Notes: generated by a model from the letters alone, not told the origin. Numbered from the stretch's first letter, positions 1-9,257 are shown. The stretch: 64,000 nucleotides of DNA from an uncultured Oscillibacter sp. (GCA_910585245.1 CAJUCO010000001.1:62001-126000), one strand, 5' to 3'. A program made the numbers and translations.

Positions 1-244
1 CCTTTTTAATCAGCACCGCCGCCGGGGGCGTCTTGGTGATGAAGGAGAAGGAGCGATCCGCGTACACGGTGATGACAACGGGAATGATCATGCCCGCGTC
101 GTTTTTGGTACGCTCGTTAAATTCTTTGGTGAAGGCGGCGATATTCACACCGTGCTGGCCCAGAGCAGGGCCGACGGGAGGAGCGGGCGTAGCCTTGCCC
201 GCGGGGATTTGCAGCTTTACATAACCAGTGATTTTCTGTGCCAT
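1..244 (-). CDS. rplK: Ribosomal protein uL11, C-terminus cut by window edge
   Basis: The first ~81 residues of ribosomal protein L11 are visible; the remainder lies left of the window. L11 binds 23S rRNA at the GTPase-associated centre and helps recruit translation factors. The N-terminus reads MAQKITGYVKLQIPAGKATP, followed by the family's PPVGPALGQHG motif and a FTKEFNERT segment, so the call is firm. The start ATG is preceded by a GGAGGTG ribosome site. It is the last visible gene of the leftward rpmG-secE-nusG-rplK cluster, the order usual in Firmicutes. Confidence 0.97.
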   Translation of the reverse strand, partial: MAQKITGYVKLQIPAGKATPAPPVGPALGQHGVNIAAFTKEFNERTKNDAGMIIPVVITVYADRSFSFITKTPPAAVLIKK

Positions 245-362
245 GGAGCGGCACCTCCTACGATTAAAAATGTGGTTTGGCGGGACGGTTTCTCCCGCCC
301 CTCCCACCTGCGCACAAACGCGCGGCTCAAACTCTGTACAGGGCGGTTGCGCGTACAGGGTT

Positions 363-887
363 TCAATTCAGAACTTCCACCTGATCCAGTTCCAGGTCCA
401 CCGGGGTCTCCCGGCCAAACATGGAAACCATGACGCTGACACGGTTTTTCTCCGGCTCGATTTCCTCCACCACGCCGGTGAAGCTGGCCAGCGGGCCGTC
501 CAAGATCCGCACATGGTCGCCCAAGCCGTACTTGACGACAATCTCGTGCTTCTCCATACCCATGGCCAGGACCTCTTCCTCCGTCAGGGGAATGGCCTTG
601 TTGGCTGTGCCCACGAAGCCGGTGACGCCCCGGACATTCCGCACCAGGTGCCAGGTTTCGTCGGTCATGATCATTTTGATAAGCACGTAACCGGGAAAGA
701 CCTTCCGGGCCACTTCCTTGGAAGCGCCGCTCTCGGTGATCTCCGTCACGTTTTCCATGGGAATCTCAATCCGGAGGATCATGTCTTCCATGTTACGCCC
801 GGTTACAAACTTTTCAATACTGGTCTTGACGGCGTTCTCATAGCCGGAGTAGGTATGGACAACATACCATTTTGCGCTGTCTGCCAT
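363..887 (-). CDS. nusG: Transcription termination/antitermination factor NusG
   Basis: This 174-residue protein matches NusG in length. NusG binds the RNA polymerase clamp and couples transcription to Rho or to the ribosome. The NGN domain starts with WYVVHTYSGYE (residues ~7-17) and includes the conserved PGYVLIKM. A C-terminal KOW domain (~120-174) contains DHVRILDGPLASFTG and ends in the usual VELDQVEVL-type strand. It lies 10 bp downstream of secE in the same leftward operon, with rplK following after a 118-bp gap. Confidence 0.97.
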   Translation of the reverse strand: MADSAKWYVVHTYSGYENAVKTSIEKFVTGRNMEDMILRIEIPMENVTEITESGASKEVARKVFPGYVLIKMIMTDETWHLVRNVRGVTGFVGTANKAIPLTEEEVLAMGMEKHEIVVKYGLGDHVRILDGPLASFTGVVEEIEPEKNRVSVMVSMFGRETPVDLELDQVEVLN

Positions 888-897
888 CTTCCGTTCC

Positions 898-1107
898 TCA
901 GGCGCCGAAGACGCTCAGGATCATCTGAACCAGGGAGACAGACAAAAAGTCGAACACCCAGATAAACGCGCCGATGGTGGCGGAGCACAACAGCACTGTG
1001 CCCGTGTTTTTTATAACCGTCTGCTTGTTGGGCCAAACGACTTTCTTCAGCTCGCTTTTCATCTCGCGGAACCAGAGGCCGCGATCCTTCTTTTTCGCTT
1101 CTGCCAT
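898..1107 (-). CDS. secE: Preprotein translocase subunit SecE
   Basis: SecE is the small clamp subunit of the SecYEG protein-export channel in the cytoplasmic membrane. The 69-residue product has a charged N-terminus, the family signature FREMKSELKKVVWPNK, and a single C-terminal membrane helix (about residues 38-62). An in-frame start eight codons upstream exists, but the chosen ATG (MAEAKKKD) gives the usual short SecE and has AGGGCG-type Shine-Dalgarno spacing. It sits between rpmG and nusG, the usual Firmicute position. Confidence 0.93.
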   Translation of the reverse strand: MAEAKKKDRGLWFREMKSELKKVVWPNKQTVIKNTGTVLLCSATIGAFIWVFDFLSVSLVQMILSVFGA

Positions 1108-1131
1108 TCTTTTAATACGCCCTTTCCTCAA

Positions 1132-1281
1132 TTATTTGGTTTCGCTGTGGAGCGTGTGCTTCCGGCAGAAACGGCAATACTTGTTCAGCTCCAGCTTGTC
1201 CGGAGTGTTTTTCTTGTTTTTCATGGTATTGTAGTTTCTTTGCTTGCACTCGTTGCATCTTAAGGTCACTTTGACTCGCAT
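1132..1281 (-). CDS. rpmG: Ribosomal protein bL33 (zinc type)
   Basis: This 49-residue protein of the large ribosomal subunit starts MRVKVTLRCNECKQRNY and ends YCRFCRKHTLHSETK. The two CxxC pairs mark the zinc-binding (C+) form of L33. The ATG follows an AAGGAGGTGCC ribosome site; a longer upstream reading frame has no such site. It is the first gene of the leftward operon, and the promoter lies about 130 bp upstream. Confidence 0.96.
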   Translation of the reverse strand: MRVKVTLRCNECKQRNYNTMKNKKNTPDKLELNKYCRFCRKHTLHSETK

Positions 1282-1612
1282 TGTTCGGCACCTCCTTATA
1301 TTCGCCTTCCTCCGGGGAAGGCCGTTTGCCTCCCTGCCGGGACCTGTCCGCCGTGGCTTGAAAAGCGAAAAAGCGCACAACAAAAAAGCCCCGCTCACAG
1401 GTAACACCGAGTATAGCACACGTTTTCGTTAGGGTCAACACTTTTTTGCGAAAATATTCCTGTAGAACCGAAGCTCTTCCGGTTGGAAAGGGGACACACG
1501 TTACCGGATTGTAAAAAAGTGTAACCGTTTTGAGATTACGGAAGAGTAGGGAGGACCGTATACTGCTGATATTATAGGCTGATATTGTGAATTAAGAAAG
1601 GAATGCAGGATT
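1282..1612. other. Intergenic region between rpmG and the lipoprotein gene
   Basis: This 331-bp stretch contains no convincing gene. Its left part is the leader and promoter of the leftward rpmG operon. The right half (1442-1612) is the upstream region of the rightward lipoprotein gene, ending in an AGAAAGGAATGC ribosome site. I see no tRNA or riboswitch fold in it. Confidence 0.6.
1410..1438 (-). promoter_or_regulatory. Sigma-A-type promoter of rpmG-secE-nusG-rplK
   Basis: On the minus strand, TTGACC (1433-1438) and TATACT (1410-1415) are separated by exactly 17 bases. It is the only strong match upstream of rpmG and would give a leader of roughly 120 nucleotides. Confidence 0.75.
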
Positions 1613-2803
1613 ATGTGGAAGCTGGCGGGGGTTTTAACGCTGTTGCTACTACTGGCGGCTTGCGGACAGGCGGGGACAAGGGAAAAGCCGCCGGAGGAAT
1701 TGGACGGGTACGGGGCTTTGATTGCCTCCACGCCGGTTGCCCGGGTGGAGGGGGAGACCGTCTCGCCGGACGGGCGGTTTGAAGTCCGGGCCGAGGGGGC
1801 CAGCGGCGAATATGTCAGCGGCATACAGCCCCCGGAGTATCTGCAAATTGTGGACCGGGAGACCGGGGAGGTTCTATGGCAGGATCAGGGCTGGCTGTCA
1901 CAGTCCGTTCTCTGGTCCCCGGAAGGCGGTTTTCTCGCCCTGGCCTACAGCGCCAGGACGTGGTGCGCCATCACCGTTTTCGAGACGGAGAACTGGACCA
2001 GTTGGAACTTCACTCTGCCGGACGGGAATCCCATCCCGGAATACACGTTTTTGCCGGAGGACAAGGCCTGGGGCGTGTGGCAAGCGGAGGGCAGTCTGGA
2101 TGTGACCATTGGCCGGGGCGGCGATGGGGAAGAGCGGAGGCACTATGCCTGTGCCGTGGAGGTCCGGGATGAAACCCTCCAGGGCACCGTCTGGGAGGAA
2201 ACGCACGAGGCCCTGCCGGGGAGCTATGATTTTGACCATGATGGAGAGCCGGAAATTGTGGAGCTGGTAACGGTAGCCGGAGACGAGGAGCAAAATACGG
2301 TGGGCTGGTATGAGCTCCGGGTTCGTACCGGGGACCACCACCTCTATTGGGTACAGTCCTTCGCCAGGGCACACCCGGGTTGGGGCTCCTGCTTCGCCTG
2401 CCGGGTGGACGGGGAGGACTATCTGCTTCGCTATCGGCCCACCATGTACCAGGGCTTTGCTACCTATGAATACGAGCTTTTTTCCCTGAGCGAACCGGGG
2501 AAGGAGGTGGAGGTCCAGACGGGAGGCGTCAGCTTCGATATCAACTTCGGCAGTCCGTTTCACGAAAGCTATGACCCGGAAGCCATTGCCGCCTTCCTAG
2601 AGGAGGTCCACGGCCTCCTGGAGGACAGCGAATTGCTGCTGACCACAGAGAGCGGAGTGTTTCGCTCCGGCGGGTCTGGTGCTGATTTTAAAGATGATCT
2701 GGCGCACTGGACCGATGAGCCGCTATATGACAACAGGAAATCTCTGGAGGAGAACATCCGGGCCATCGGCGCTTATCAGGAGGCGCGTCAAACGGCGGAA
2801 TAA
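1613..2803 (+). CDS. Predicted lipoprotein of unknown function
   Basis: The 396-residue product begins with a lipoprotein signal: MWKLAGVLTLLLLLAACGQA, with lipobox LAAC, so it is probably anchored to the outer face of the membrane. The mature part is acidic and tryptophan-rich and alternates short strands such as EYLQIVDRETGEVLWQDQGW and SVLWSPEGGFLALAYS, which resemble beta-propeller blades. I do not recognise a named family. It stands alone between the leftward rpmG operon and the convergent dapA gene. Confidence 0.85.
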   Translation: MWKLAGVLTLLLLLAACGQAGTREKPPEELDGYGALIASTPVARVEGETVSPDGRFEVRAEGASGEYVSGIQPPEYLQIVDRETGEVLWQDQGWLSQSVLWSPEGGFLALAYSARTWCAITVFETENWTSWNFTLPDGNPIPEYTFLPEDKAWGVWQAEGSLDVTIGRGGDGEERRHYACAVEVRDETLQGTVWEETHEALPGSYDFDHDGEPEIVELVTVAGDEEQNTVGWYELRVRTGDHHLYWVQSFARAHPGWGSCFACRVDGEDYLLRYRPTMYQGFATYEYELFSLSEPGKEVEVQTGGVSFDINFGSPFHESYDPEAIAAFLEEVHGLLEDSELLLTTESGVFRSGGSGADFKDDLAHWTDEPLYDNRKSLEENIRAIGAYQEARQTAE

Positions 2804-2843
2804 TGGAAGCGCCGCCCAGGAATCCCTGAACGGCGCTTTTGCT

Positions 2844-3731
2844 TTACACCATAAGCCCGTACTGGGCCAGCGAGGTTTTGATGCGCTCCAGATTCTCCGG
2901 TGTAGGCGGACACATCGGGGAGCGCAGTTCCCCGACTCTCCAGCCCAGCAGCTCAAGGGTGGTCTTCACGGGGATGGGGTTTACCTCGCAAAACATGGCG
3001 TCGCAAAAGTCCTTTAAATGTACCTGTAATTCTCCGGCGGCGGCAAAGTCGTTTTTCAGACACAGCTGGGTTAGCCGCCGCATCTCAGCCGGAAGGACGT
3101 TCGCCACCACGGAGATGACGCCCTTGCCGCCCAGGGCGCATATGGGGACGGTTTCGTCGTCATTGCCGGACCAGATATAGAAGTCCTCGGGGCAGAGACT
3201 CCGGGTTCTCTGAATGTTTCCCAGGTTTCCCGACGCCTCCTTGACCCCAAGGATGTTGGGGTGGTTTGCCAAGGCGGCGTAGGTCTCCGGGGCGATGGAA
3301 ACTCCGGTGCGGGATGGAACATTGTAGAGAATGATAGGGAGGGAGACGGCATCGGCGATGATCCGGTAATGACGGAGCAGTCCCGCCTGAGTGGCCTTGT
3401 TGTAGTAGGGCGTTACCACCAGAAGGCCGTCGGCCCCCCGGAGCTCCGCCTCTCGAGAAAGTGTGACGGCATTCTCCGTGGCGTTGGAGCCGGAACCGGC
3501 AATCACCGGAACCCGCCCCCCCACGTGGCGAACGCAAAATTCGATGGTCTCTGCCCGCTCCTGGTAGGTCATGGCGCTGGCCTCGCCGGTGGTGCCACAG
3601 ACAACGATGGCATCCGTTCCGTTCTCCAGCTGGAAGTCCAACAGGGCTCCCAGAGCCTCCAAGTCCACGCCGCGTTCCTTGAAAGGTGTGACAATGGCTA
3701 CGGCGGAGCCGGTGAAAATGGGCTTTTTCAT
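2844..3731 (-). CDS. dapA: 4-hydroxy-tetrahydrodipicolinate synthase
   Basis: DapA condenses pyruvate with aspartate semialdehyde, the first committed step to diaminopimelate, lysine and (in sporulation) dipicolinate. The 295-residue TIM barrel has the GTTGE phosphate-side motif (~46-50), the catalytic tyrosine in YNVPSRTG (Y136) and the Schiff-base lysine in GVKEASG (K164). The ATG has an AAAGGGGG ribosome site. The upstream neighbour on the same strand is asd, which supplies its substrate, so the pair forms a lysine-pathway unit; a terminator-like hairpin lies between them. Confidence 0.97.
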   Translation of the reverse strand: MKKPIFTGSAVAIVTPFKERGVDLEALGALLDFQLENGTDAIVVCGTTGEASAMTYQERAETIEFCVRHVGGRVPVIAGSGSNATENAVTLSREAELRGADGLLVVTPYYNKATQAGLLRHYRIIADAVSLPIILYNVPSRTGVSIAPETYAALANHPNILGVKEASGNLGNIQRTRSLCPEDFYIWSGNDDETVPICALGGKGVISVVANVLPAEMRRLTQLCLKNDFAAAGELQVHLKDFCDAMFCEVNPIPVKTTLELLGWRVGELRSPMCPPTPENLERIKTSLAQYGLMV

Positions 3732-3823
3732 AAAAAACGACCCCCTTTTGGGAAATTGGGAATAGGGAACTGAGAAATGATCCGGATTCTAAGACGGGAG
3801 AATTCTCAGTGAAATAGCGGAAA

Positions 3824-3858
3824 AGAGGCGCTTGCGGTTTCCGCAAGCAACCTCTTTT
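3824..3858 (-). terminator. Terminator-like hairpin downstream of asd
   Basis: GCTTGCGG and CCGCAAGC pair around a three-base loop and are extended by AGAGG/CCTCT arms. On the minus strand a T-run follows. It lies between the end of asd and the start of dapA, so asd may be partly terminated before dapA. Confidence 0.6.
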
Positions 3859-3871
3859 GTGGAAGTAGGTG

Positions 3872-4966
3872 TCAATGGACCTGCTCAATGTAACCCTTGG
3901 CGCACAGCAGCTCGGCCAGCAGCACCGCGCCGCCTGCCGCGCCCCGAAGGGTGTTGTGGCTCAGGCCCACGAATTTGTAATCGTACTGGGTGTCCTCCCG
4001 CAAGCGGCCCAGGGAGACGGCCATACCGTTTTCAAGGTTCCGGTCCAGGCGGGTCTGGGGGCGGTCCGGCTCTTCAAAGTAGTGGAGGAACTGCTTAGGG
4101 GCGGAGGGGAGCTCCAACTCCTGAGCGGGCCCCCGGAAAGCGGCCCAATCGGCTTTGATTTGTTCGATGGTGGGTTTCCTGCCCTCCTGGAACTTCACGA
4201 ACACTGCCGCCATATGCCCGTCCTGACAGGCCACCCGGAAACACTGGGCCGTGATAGCAGGGCCCACGGCTTTGACGATTTTGCCGTTTTCCATCGTACC
4301 CCAGAGTTTCAGGGGCTCTTGCTCGGATTTTTCCTCCTCGCCGCCGATGTAAGGGATGCAATTGTCCACCATCTCCGGCCAGCTCTGGAAGGTCTTTCCA
4401 GCTCCGGAGATGGCTTGATACGTACAGACCAGGGCCTTTTCCATGCCGTATTTCAGCAGGGGATGCAGGGCGGGAACGTAGCTTTGAAGAGAGCAGTTGG
4501 ACTTCACGGCGATGAACCCCCGCTTTGTGCCCAGGCGTTTGCGCTGGGCCGCAATGATAGCGATGTGTTCCGCGTTCAGTTCCGGGACCACCATAGGCAC
4601 GTCGTCCGTCCAGCGGTGGGCGGAGTTGTTGGAGACGATGGGGCACTCCAGCTTGGCGTATTTCTCCTCCAGGGCCCGGATGTCCTCCTTTTTCATATCC
4701 ACGGCGCAAAAGCAGAAATCTACCAGAGAGGCCAGCTTTTCCGCGTCAGCCTCCGCGTCCAAAATGACCAGACCCTTGACCTTTTCCGGCATGGGAGCGG
4801 TCATGGCCCAGCGGGGAGCGGCGGCCTCCTCATAGGTCTTTCCGGCGCTGCGGGCGCTGGCGGCCACAGCGGTCAACTGAAACCAAGGGTGGTTTTCCAA
4901 AAGGGTGACAAAGCGCTGGCCCACCATGCCGGTGCAGCCAATAACGCCAACTTTGTACTGTTTCAT
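3872..4966 (-). CDS. asd: Aspartate-semialdehyde dehydrogenase
   Basis: This enzyme reduces aspartyl phosphate with NADPH to aspartate semialdehyde, the branch point of lysine, threonine and methionine synthesis. The 364-residue protein has the N-terminal nucleotide loop VGVIGCTGMVGQRF and the active-site cysteine in KSNCSLQ (C158). Residues such as FQEGRKPTIEQI resemble the archaeal/fungal-type subfamily rather than the classical E. coli form; that assignment is by eye. The ATG has a GGAAGGAGC site. It is divergent from the spoIID-like gene. Confidence 0.95.
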   Translation of the reverse strand: MKQYKVGVIGCTGMVGQRFVTLLENHPWFQLTAVAASARSAGKTYEEAAAPRWAMTAPMPEKVKGLVILDAEADAEKLASLVDFCFCAVDMKKEDIRALEEKYAKLECPIVSNNSAHRWTDDVPMVVPELNAEHIAIIAAQRKRLGTKRGFIAVKSNCSLQSYVPALHPLLKYGMEKALVCTYQAISGAGKTFQSWPEMVDNCIPYIGGEEEKSEQEPLKLWGTMENGKIVKAVGPAITAQCFRVACQDGHMAAVFVKFQEGRKPTIEQIKADWAAFRGPAQELELPSAPKQFLHYFEEPDRPQTRLDRNLENGMAVSLGRLREDTQYDYKFVGLSHNTLRGAAGGAVLLAELLCAKGYIEQVH

Positions 4967-5016
4967 AGTATGCTCCTTCCACCGCGTTGTTGCAAAAACG
5001 CCCCTGGATTTCCTGG

Positions 5017-5045
5017 TTGAATTTGACGCGGTTTTGTATTATAAT
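5017..5045 (+). promoter_or_regulatory. Promoter of the spoIID-like/queA/tgt operon
   Basis: TTGAAT (5017-5022) and a perfect TATAAT (5040-5045) are separated by 17 bases. It lies about 105 bp upstream of the first gene of the rightward operon. Confidence 0.75.
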
Positions 5046-5151
5046 ATTCGTATATGGCAACAATTGTGCTTGGTGCGCGGACAAATGTCTATTGTACGTA
5101 TAGTACCATGATTTCCGTGGCGCGTCAAGACAGGGATCGTTGGGAGGTTCC

Positions 5152-6810
5152 ATGAAAAATAAGCTGCTGATCCTGTTTTTCGTTGTGACTTTTTTTGTTC
5201 TCAACGCCCCGGAGGCGTTGGCTGTAAGCAATGGGATCGTGAAAGTGGGCCTGCGCTATGGTTCCTCCGCCCTGTTCTCTGCCAATTTGGAGAACGCGGT
5301 GGGTTCGGGCTATGAGTTTGGCTACTTTGAGGAGGACCGCTCTTTCACCTCCCTGGGGTGGACGGAGGAAACGGCGATTTCCATGACTGCCGCCGGAACC
5401 ATATATATGGATGGCAGCGGCGTTTATTCTCCCTCGGTGCCTGCCGGAGGCTTCCGGGCCATGGGGGAGTGGCACGTCCAGATCAGCGGCTTTCGCTCTT
5501 TTGACGAGGCGGCAGGCCGCGCCCGGTCCGAAGGGGGATGGCCCGCTTGGGTGGACTGGGAGTATGTGGTCCGGGTTGGCTGTTACGACTCTCAAGGGGA
5601 GGCGGAGAGTGCTGCGGGACGTTATGGCGGGCAGGCTGTCTGCTCCTCCTCTACCGGCGTGATGGTCACCCGCACCAGGACCACGGAGATTTTGTTCGAG
5701 TTTGATTGCAGCGGCGTCTATGCTCTGGGAATCCGGCCCTCGGGGCGGGAGACCTCCACCTGGTTTAAGGGTTACAAATACGGCGGCGGCTTTGAGTACC
5801 CACGGGTCACCGGGGGAAATCTGAACGTGGTAAACGTCATCGGTCTGGAGGACTATGTAAAAGGCGTGATTCCCTATGAGATGGGCGGTACGTGGCCGCT
5901 GGAGGCGCTGGAGGCCCAGGCGGTTTGCGCCAGGACCTTTGTCCAGGGGCACAGTAAACACCTCGGTTCTAACGGCTTTGATGTCTGTAACGGCGTGGAC
6001 TGCCAGGTCTACAACGGACATGGAAGCGGCGGGGCGGGGCCCTCGGAGACCAGTGACCAGGCGGTAGAAAACACGGCGGGGCTTTGCATTTACTATAAGG
6101 GAACCCTGGTGCAGGACGCGGTCTATCATTCCTCCGACGGCGGCGCCACCGAGGATGGGGCCAACGTCTGGGGCACGGACACCGGGTATTTGAAGGGAAA
6201 AACCGACCCCTATGAGGCGCAGACTACCGTCCCGAACGGCAGTTATACCGTCACCTACACCGCCGGGGAACTCAGCTGGATACTGGACCAAAAGGGGCAT
6301 TCTGTGGGCACGGTTCAAGATGTCTACGTCTCGGAGTACACCCCCCTTGGAAATGTGAAGCAGGTGACCTTTGTGGGAAGTGGCGGCACCAAGACCTTTA
6401 CCGGCGACGACTGCCGGATGATCTTCTACAGCAGCACCTATCAAAAATCCGTCAGCAGTATGCGTTTTGACATCAATGGCCGGCGCGGCGGTTCCGGCGG
6501 CCTTTCTGTCAACGGAACCGGACAGCTTTCCTCTCTGGACGGCGCCACTGTGATCTCCGGCGGGGGAACGATTGGTACATTACAGGGGAATACCGCCTGG
6601 GCGATTACCTCTGCCGGCGCCGTGGCGGTTTCCGGGGAGGCTCGCCAGCCCACAGGCGGGGAATCTCACAACGGGAATTTTGTGATTACCGGCACTGGAA
6701 ACGGCCATAATGTGGGCATGAGTCAATATGGCGCCAAGGCCATGGCGGAGCTGGGCTACAGCTCCCGGGAGATTTTGAGTTTCTACTACACGGATATTAC
6801 CATTGAATAG
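5152..6810 (+). CDS. SpoIID/LytB-domain secreted protein
   Basis: The family includes the sporulation peptidoglycan lytic transglycosylase SpoIID and the amidase modifier LytB. A signal peptide (residues 1-25, ending EALA) is followed by a SPOR-like region (~105-185, GEWHVQISGFRSFDEAAGRA) and the SpoIID core (~230-400, IGLEDYVKGVIPYEMGGTWP). The C-terminus carries the family ending GHNVGMSQYGA. The start four codons into the longest frame was chosen because GGGAGG sits just before it. It heads an operon with queA and tgt. At ~552 residues it is longer than SpoIID, so a vegetative wall role is equally possible. Confidence 0.9.
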   Translation: MKNKLLILFFVVTFFVLNAPEALAVSNGIVKVGLRYGSSALFSANLENAVGSGYEFGYFEEDRSFTSLGWTEETAISMTAAGTIYMDGSGVYSPSVPAGGFRAMGEWHVQISGFRSFDEAAGRARSEGGWPAWVDWEYVVRVGCYDSQGEAESAAGRYGGQAVCSSSTGVMVTRTRTTEILFEFDCSGVYALGIRPSGRETSTWFKGYKYGGGFEYPRVTGGNLNVVNVIGLEDYVKGVIPYEMGGTWPLEALEAQAVCARTFVQGHSKHLGSNGFDVCNGVDCQVYNGHGSGGAGPSETSDQAVENTAGLCIYYKGTLVQDAVYHSSDGGATEDGANVWGTDTGYLKGKTDPYEAQTTVPNGSYTVTYTAGELSWILDQKGHSVGTVQDVYVSEYTPLGNVKQVTFVGSGGTKTFTGDDCRMIFYSSTYQKSVSSMRFDINGRRGGSGGLSVNGTGQLSSLDGATVISGGGTIGTLQGNTAWAITSAGAVAVSGEARQPTGGESHNGNFVITGTGNGHNVGMSQYGAKAMAELGYSSREILSFYYTDITIE

Positions 6811-6819
6811 GGATGGGAT

Positions 6820-7845
6820 ATGAAAACAAGTGATTTTTATTACGATCTGCCCCAGGAGCTCATTGCGCAAACCCCCATGGAAAGGCGGGACGGTTCCCGG
6901 CTGATGACGGTGGACCGCCGGACGGGAGAGACCGGGCATCGGCATTTTTACGATCTTCCATCTTTGCTGCGGCCGGGGGATTGCCTGATTATGAACGACT
7001 CCCGGGTTTTACCTGCGCGGCTTTTGGGGCGGCGGCTTCCGGGGGGCGGAATTTGCGAGGTGCTGCTGCTCACCGACCGGGGGGACAACATCTGGGAGTG
7101 CCTGGTCCGGCCGGGGCGGAAGCTCCGGACCGGGGCCCAAATGACCTTTGGCGACGGTTCGCTTTTGGCCGAGGTGGTGAGCGAGGAGGCAGAGGGAAAC
7201 CGGCTGGTCCGTTTCCGTTATGATGGAATTTTCCTGGAGGTGTTGGAGCGCCTGGGGAAAATGCCTTTACCGCCCTATATCAAAGAGGAGCTCCAGGACC
7301 GAGAGCGGTATCAGACCGTGTACTCCAAGGTTTTGGGCAGCGCCGCCGCTCCTACGGCGGGGCTCCACTTCACACCGGAGCTGCTGGAAAAAATGGAAGC
7401 CCAGGGTGTGTGCCTGGGATATGTGACGCTCCATGTGGGTCTTGGGACCTTTCGCCCGGTGAAGGAGGACTCCATTGAGGACCATCCTATGCACAGCGAG
7501 TTTTGCACCATTCCCCCGGAAACGGCGGAGCTCATCAACCAGACCAAGGTCAATGGGGGGCGGGTGATCTGTGTGGGCACCACCTCTTGCCGGACACTGG
7601 AGAGCTGGGCGGGGAAGGACGGGCGTATGGAGGCCCGGTCCGGTTGGACGAATATTTACATTTACCCCGGCTACCGTTTTAAAGTTATGGACGGCCTGGT
7701 GACAAATTTCCATCTGCCGGAGAGCACCCTTATCATGCTGGTATCCGCCTTTGCGGGGCGGGAGTCGGTGCTGGCGGCTTACCGGGAGGCGGTGGAGAAG
7801 AAGTATCGTTTCTTCTCCTTTGGAGACGCGATGTTTCTTTCGTAA
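6820..7845 (+). CDS. queA: S-adenosylmethionine:tRNA ribosyltransferase-isomerase
   Basis: QueA transfers and rearranges the ribosyl part of SAM onto preQ1-modified tRNA to make epoxyqueuosine. The 341 residues match the family length. Conserved stretches include YDLPQELIAQTP, MNDSRVLPARL, LPPYIKE, PTAGLHFTPELL and TNFHLPESTLIMLVSAF. It lies 9 bp after the spoIID-like gene and two genes before tgt, the other tRNA-queuosine enzyme, so the operon serves wobble-base modification. Confidence 0.98.
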   Translation: MKTSDFYYDLPQELIAQTPMERRDGSRLMTVDRRTGETGHRHFYDLPSLLRPGDCLIMNDSRVLPARLLGRRLPGGGICEVLLLTDRGDNIWECLVRPGRKLRTGAQMTFGDGSLLAEVVSEEAEGNRLVRFRYDGIFLEVLERLGKMPLPPYIKEELQDRERYQTVYSKVLGSAAAPTAGLHFTPELLEKMEAQGVCLGYVTLHVGLGTFRPVKEDSIEDHPMHSEFCTIPPETAELINQTKVNGGRVICVGTTSCRTLESWAGKDGRMEARSGWTNIYIYPGYRFKVMDGLVTNFHLPESTLIMLVSAFAGRESVLAAYREAVEKKYRFFSFGDAMFLS

Positions 7846-7857
7846 AAGGAGTGCACG

Positions 7858-8109
7858 ATGAAATTGGCGGATCTTCCCAATATTGGGCCAAAGCTGACAG
7901 AGAATCTCTGCCGGGTGGGACTGGAGACTCCGGAGGCCTTCCGGGCGGCGGGGGCGAAGGAGGCGTTTTTGCGTATCCGGGCTCAGGTGGACCCCACAGC
8001 CTGCTTCCACCAGCTCACCGCCCTAGCCGGGGCAGAGCTTGGCATTCCCAAGAAGGCCATTCCGGCAGAGAAAAAGGTGGAGCTGCGGACCTTTTTCAAC
8101 AGCTTATGA
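7858..8109 (+). CDS. TfoX C-terminal-like helix-hairpin-helix protein
   Basis: This 83-residue protein reads LADLPNIGPKLTENLCRVG near its start and CFHQLTALAGAELGIPKKAI in the middle. This is the pattern of the TfoX C-terminal domain, a helix-hairpin-helix fold found alone in many clostridia. The DNA-competence role of full-length TfoX is not implied. It is placed 12 bp after queA and 14 bp before tgt and is probably co-transcribed. Confidence 0.85.
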   Translation: MKLADLPNIGPKLTENLCRVGLETPEAFRAAGAKEAFLRIRAQVDPTACFHQLTALAGAELGIPKKAIPAEKKVELRTFFNSL

Positions 8110-8123
8110 GATAGGAGAGACGG

Positions 8124-9257
8124 ATGTTCAAACTGCTTAAAACCGAGGGCCGCGCCCGGCGTGGCCAGTTTTCCTGTGCCCATGGCGGCGTAGTTCAGAC
8201 CCCGGTGTTTATGAACGTGGGCACTCAGGCCGCCATCAAGGGAGGTGTGGACGCCTTTGACCTTCGGGAGGTCCATTGCCAGATTGAGTTAAGCAATACT
8301 TACCACCTTCACCTTCGCCCTGGTGACAAGCTGATCCGGCAGATGGGCGGGCTTCACAAGTTCATGAATTGGGAGGGGCCGATCCTGACGGACTCCGGCG
8401 GCTTCCAGGTTTTTTCCTTGGCTCCCCTCCGGCGCATCAAAGAGGAAGGAGTATATTTTTCCTCTCACATTGATGGGCGGAAGATTTTCATGGGACCAGA
8501 GGAGTCCATGCGCATTCAGTCGAACCTGGGCAGCGACGTGGCCATGGCTTTCGACGAGTGTGTAGAGAACCCGGCGATTTACGAATACGCCAAAGCCTCC
8601 TGTGAGCGGACTCTCCGGTGGCTGGAGCGCTGCAAGCGGGAGCACGACCGGCTTAATGCCCTGCCGGACACAATTAACCCCGGCCAGCTCTTGTTTGGCA
8701 TCAACCAGGGGGCCACCTTTGAGGATCTTCGGATTTGGCACATGGATGAGATCGCCAAGCTGGACTGCGACGGCTACGCCATCGGCGGGCTGGCAGTGGG
8801 AGAACCCACCCAGGTGATGTACGACATTATTGACGCGGTAGAACCCCATATGCCAAAGGACAAGCCCCGCTATCTCATGGGTGTGGGCACACCCAGCAAC
8901 ATCATTGAAGCGGTGGCCCGGGGGGTGGACTTTTTCGACTGCGTCATGCCCTCTCGAAACGGGCGGCACGGGAAACTCTTTACCTGGGAGGGGACTGTCA
9001 ACATTCTAAATGCCAAGTACGCCATGGACGAGAGGCCTATCAGTGAAAGCTGCGGCTGCCCGGTATGCCGGCGGTTTTCCCGGGCCTACCTCCGGCACCT
9101 GTTTAAGGCGGAGGAGACCCTTGCTTTGCGCTTGGCGGTGCTGCACAATCTGTACTTTTACAATGAGCTGACCGCGAAAATCCGGCAGGCCCTGGACGAA
9201 GGGCGCTTTGAGGTCTTCCGTTCGGAGTACAGCGAAAAGCTGGCGGAGCGGGTTTGA
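8124..9257 (+). CDS. tgt: tRNA-guanine transglycosylase
   Basis: Tgt exchanges guanine-34 of certain tRNAs for preQ1, the substrate of QueA. The 377-residue protein shows the active-site motif LTDSGGFQVFSL, the nucleophile region VDFFDCVMPSRNGRHG and the zinc ligands in CGCPVCRRFSRAYLRH. The ATG follows GGAGAGACGG. It ends the operon started by the spoIID-like gene; no YajC gene follows, unlike many relatives. Confidence 0.98.
   Translation: MFKLLKTEGRARRGQFSCAHGGVVQTPVFMNVGTQAAIKGGVDAFDLREVHCQIELSNTYHLHLRPGDKLIRQMGGLHKFMNWEGPILTDSGGFQVFSLAPLRRIKEEGVYFSSHIDGRKIFMGPEESMRIQSNLGSDVAMAFDECVENPAIYEYAKASCERTLRWLERCKREHDRLNALPDTINPGQLLFGINQGATFEDLRIWHMDEIAKLDCDGYAIGGLAVGEPTQVMYDIIDAVEPHMPKDKPRYLMGVGTPSNIIEAVARGVDFFDCVMPSRNGRHGKLFTWEGTVNILNAKYAMDERPISESCGCPVCRRFSRAYLRHLFKAEETLALRLAVLHNLYFYNELTAKIRQALDEGRFEVFRSEYSEKLAERV

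Noticed and set aside
5125..6444. Antisense frame of 439 codons over the spoIID-like gene
   Set aside because: The sense frame carries a signal peptide and SpoIID motifs; the antisense frame has none.
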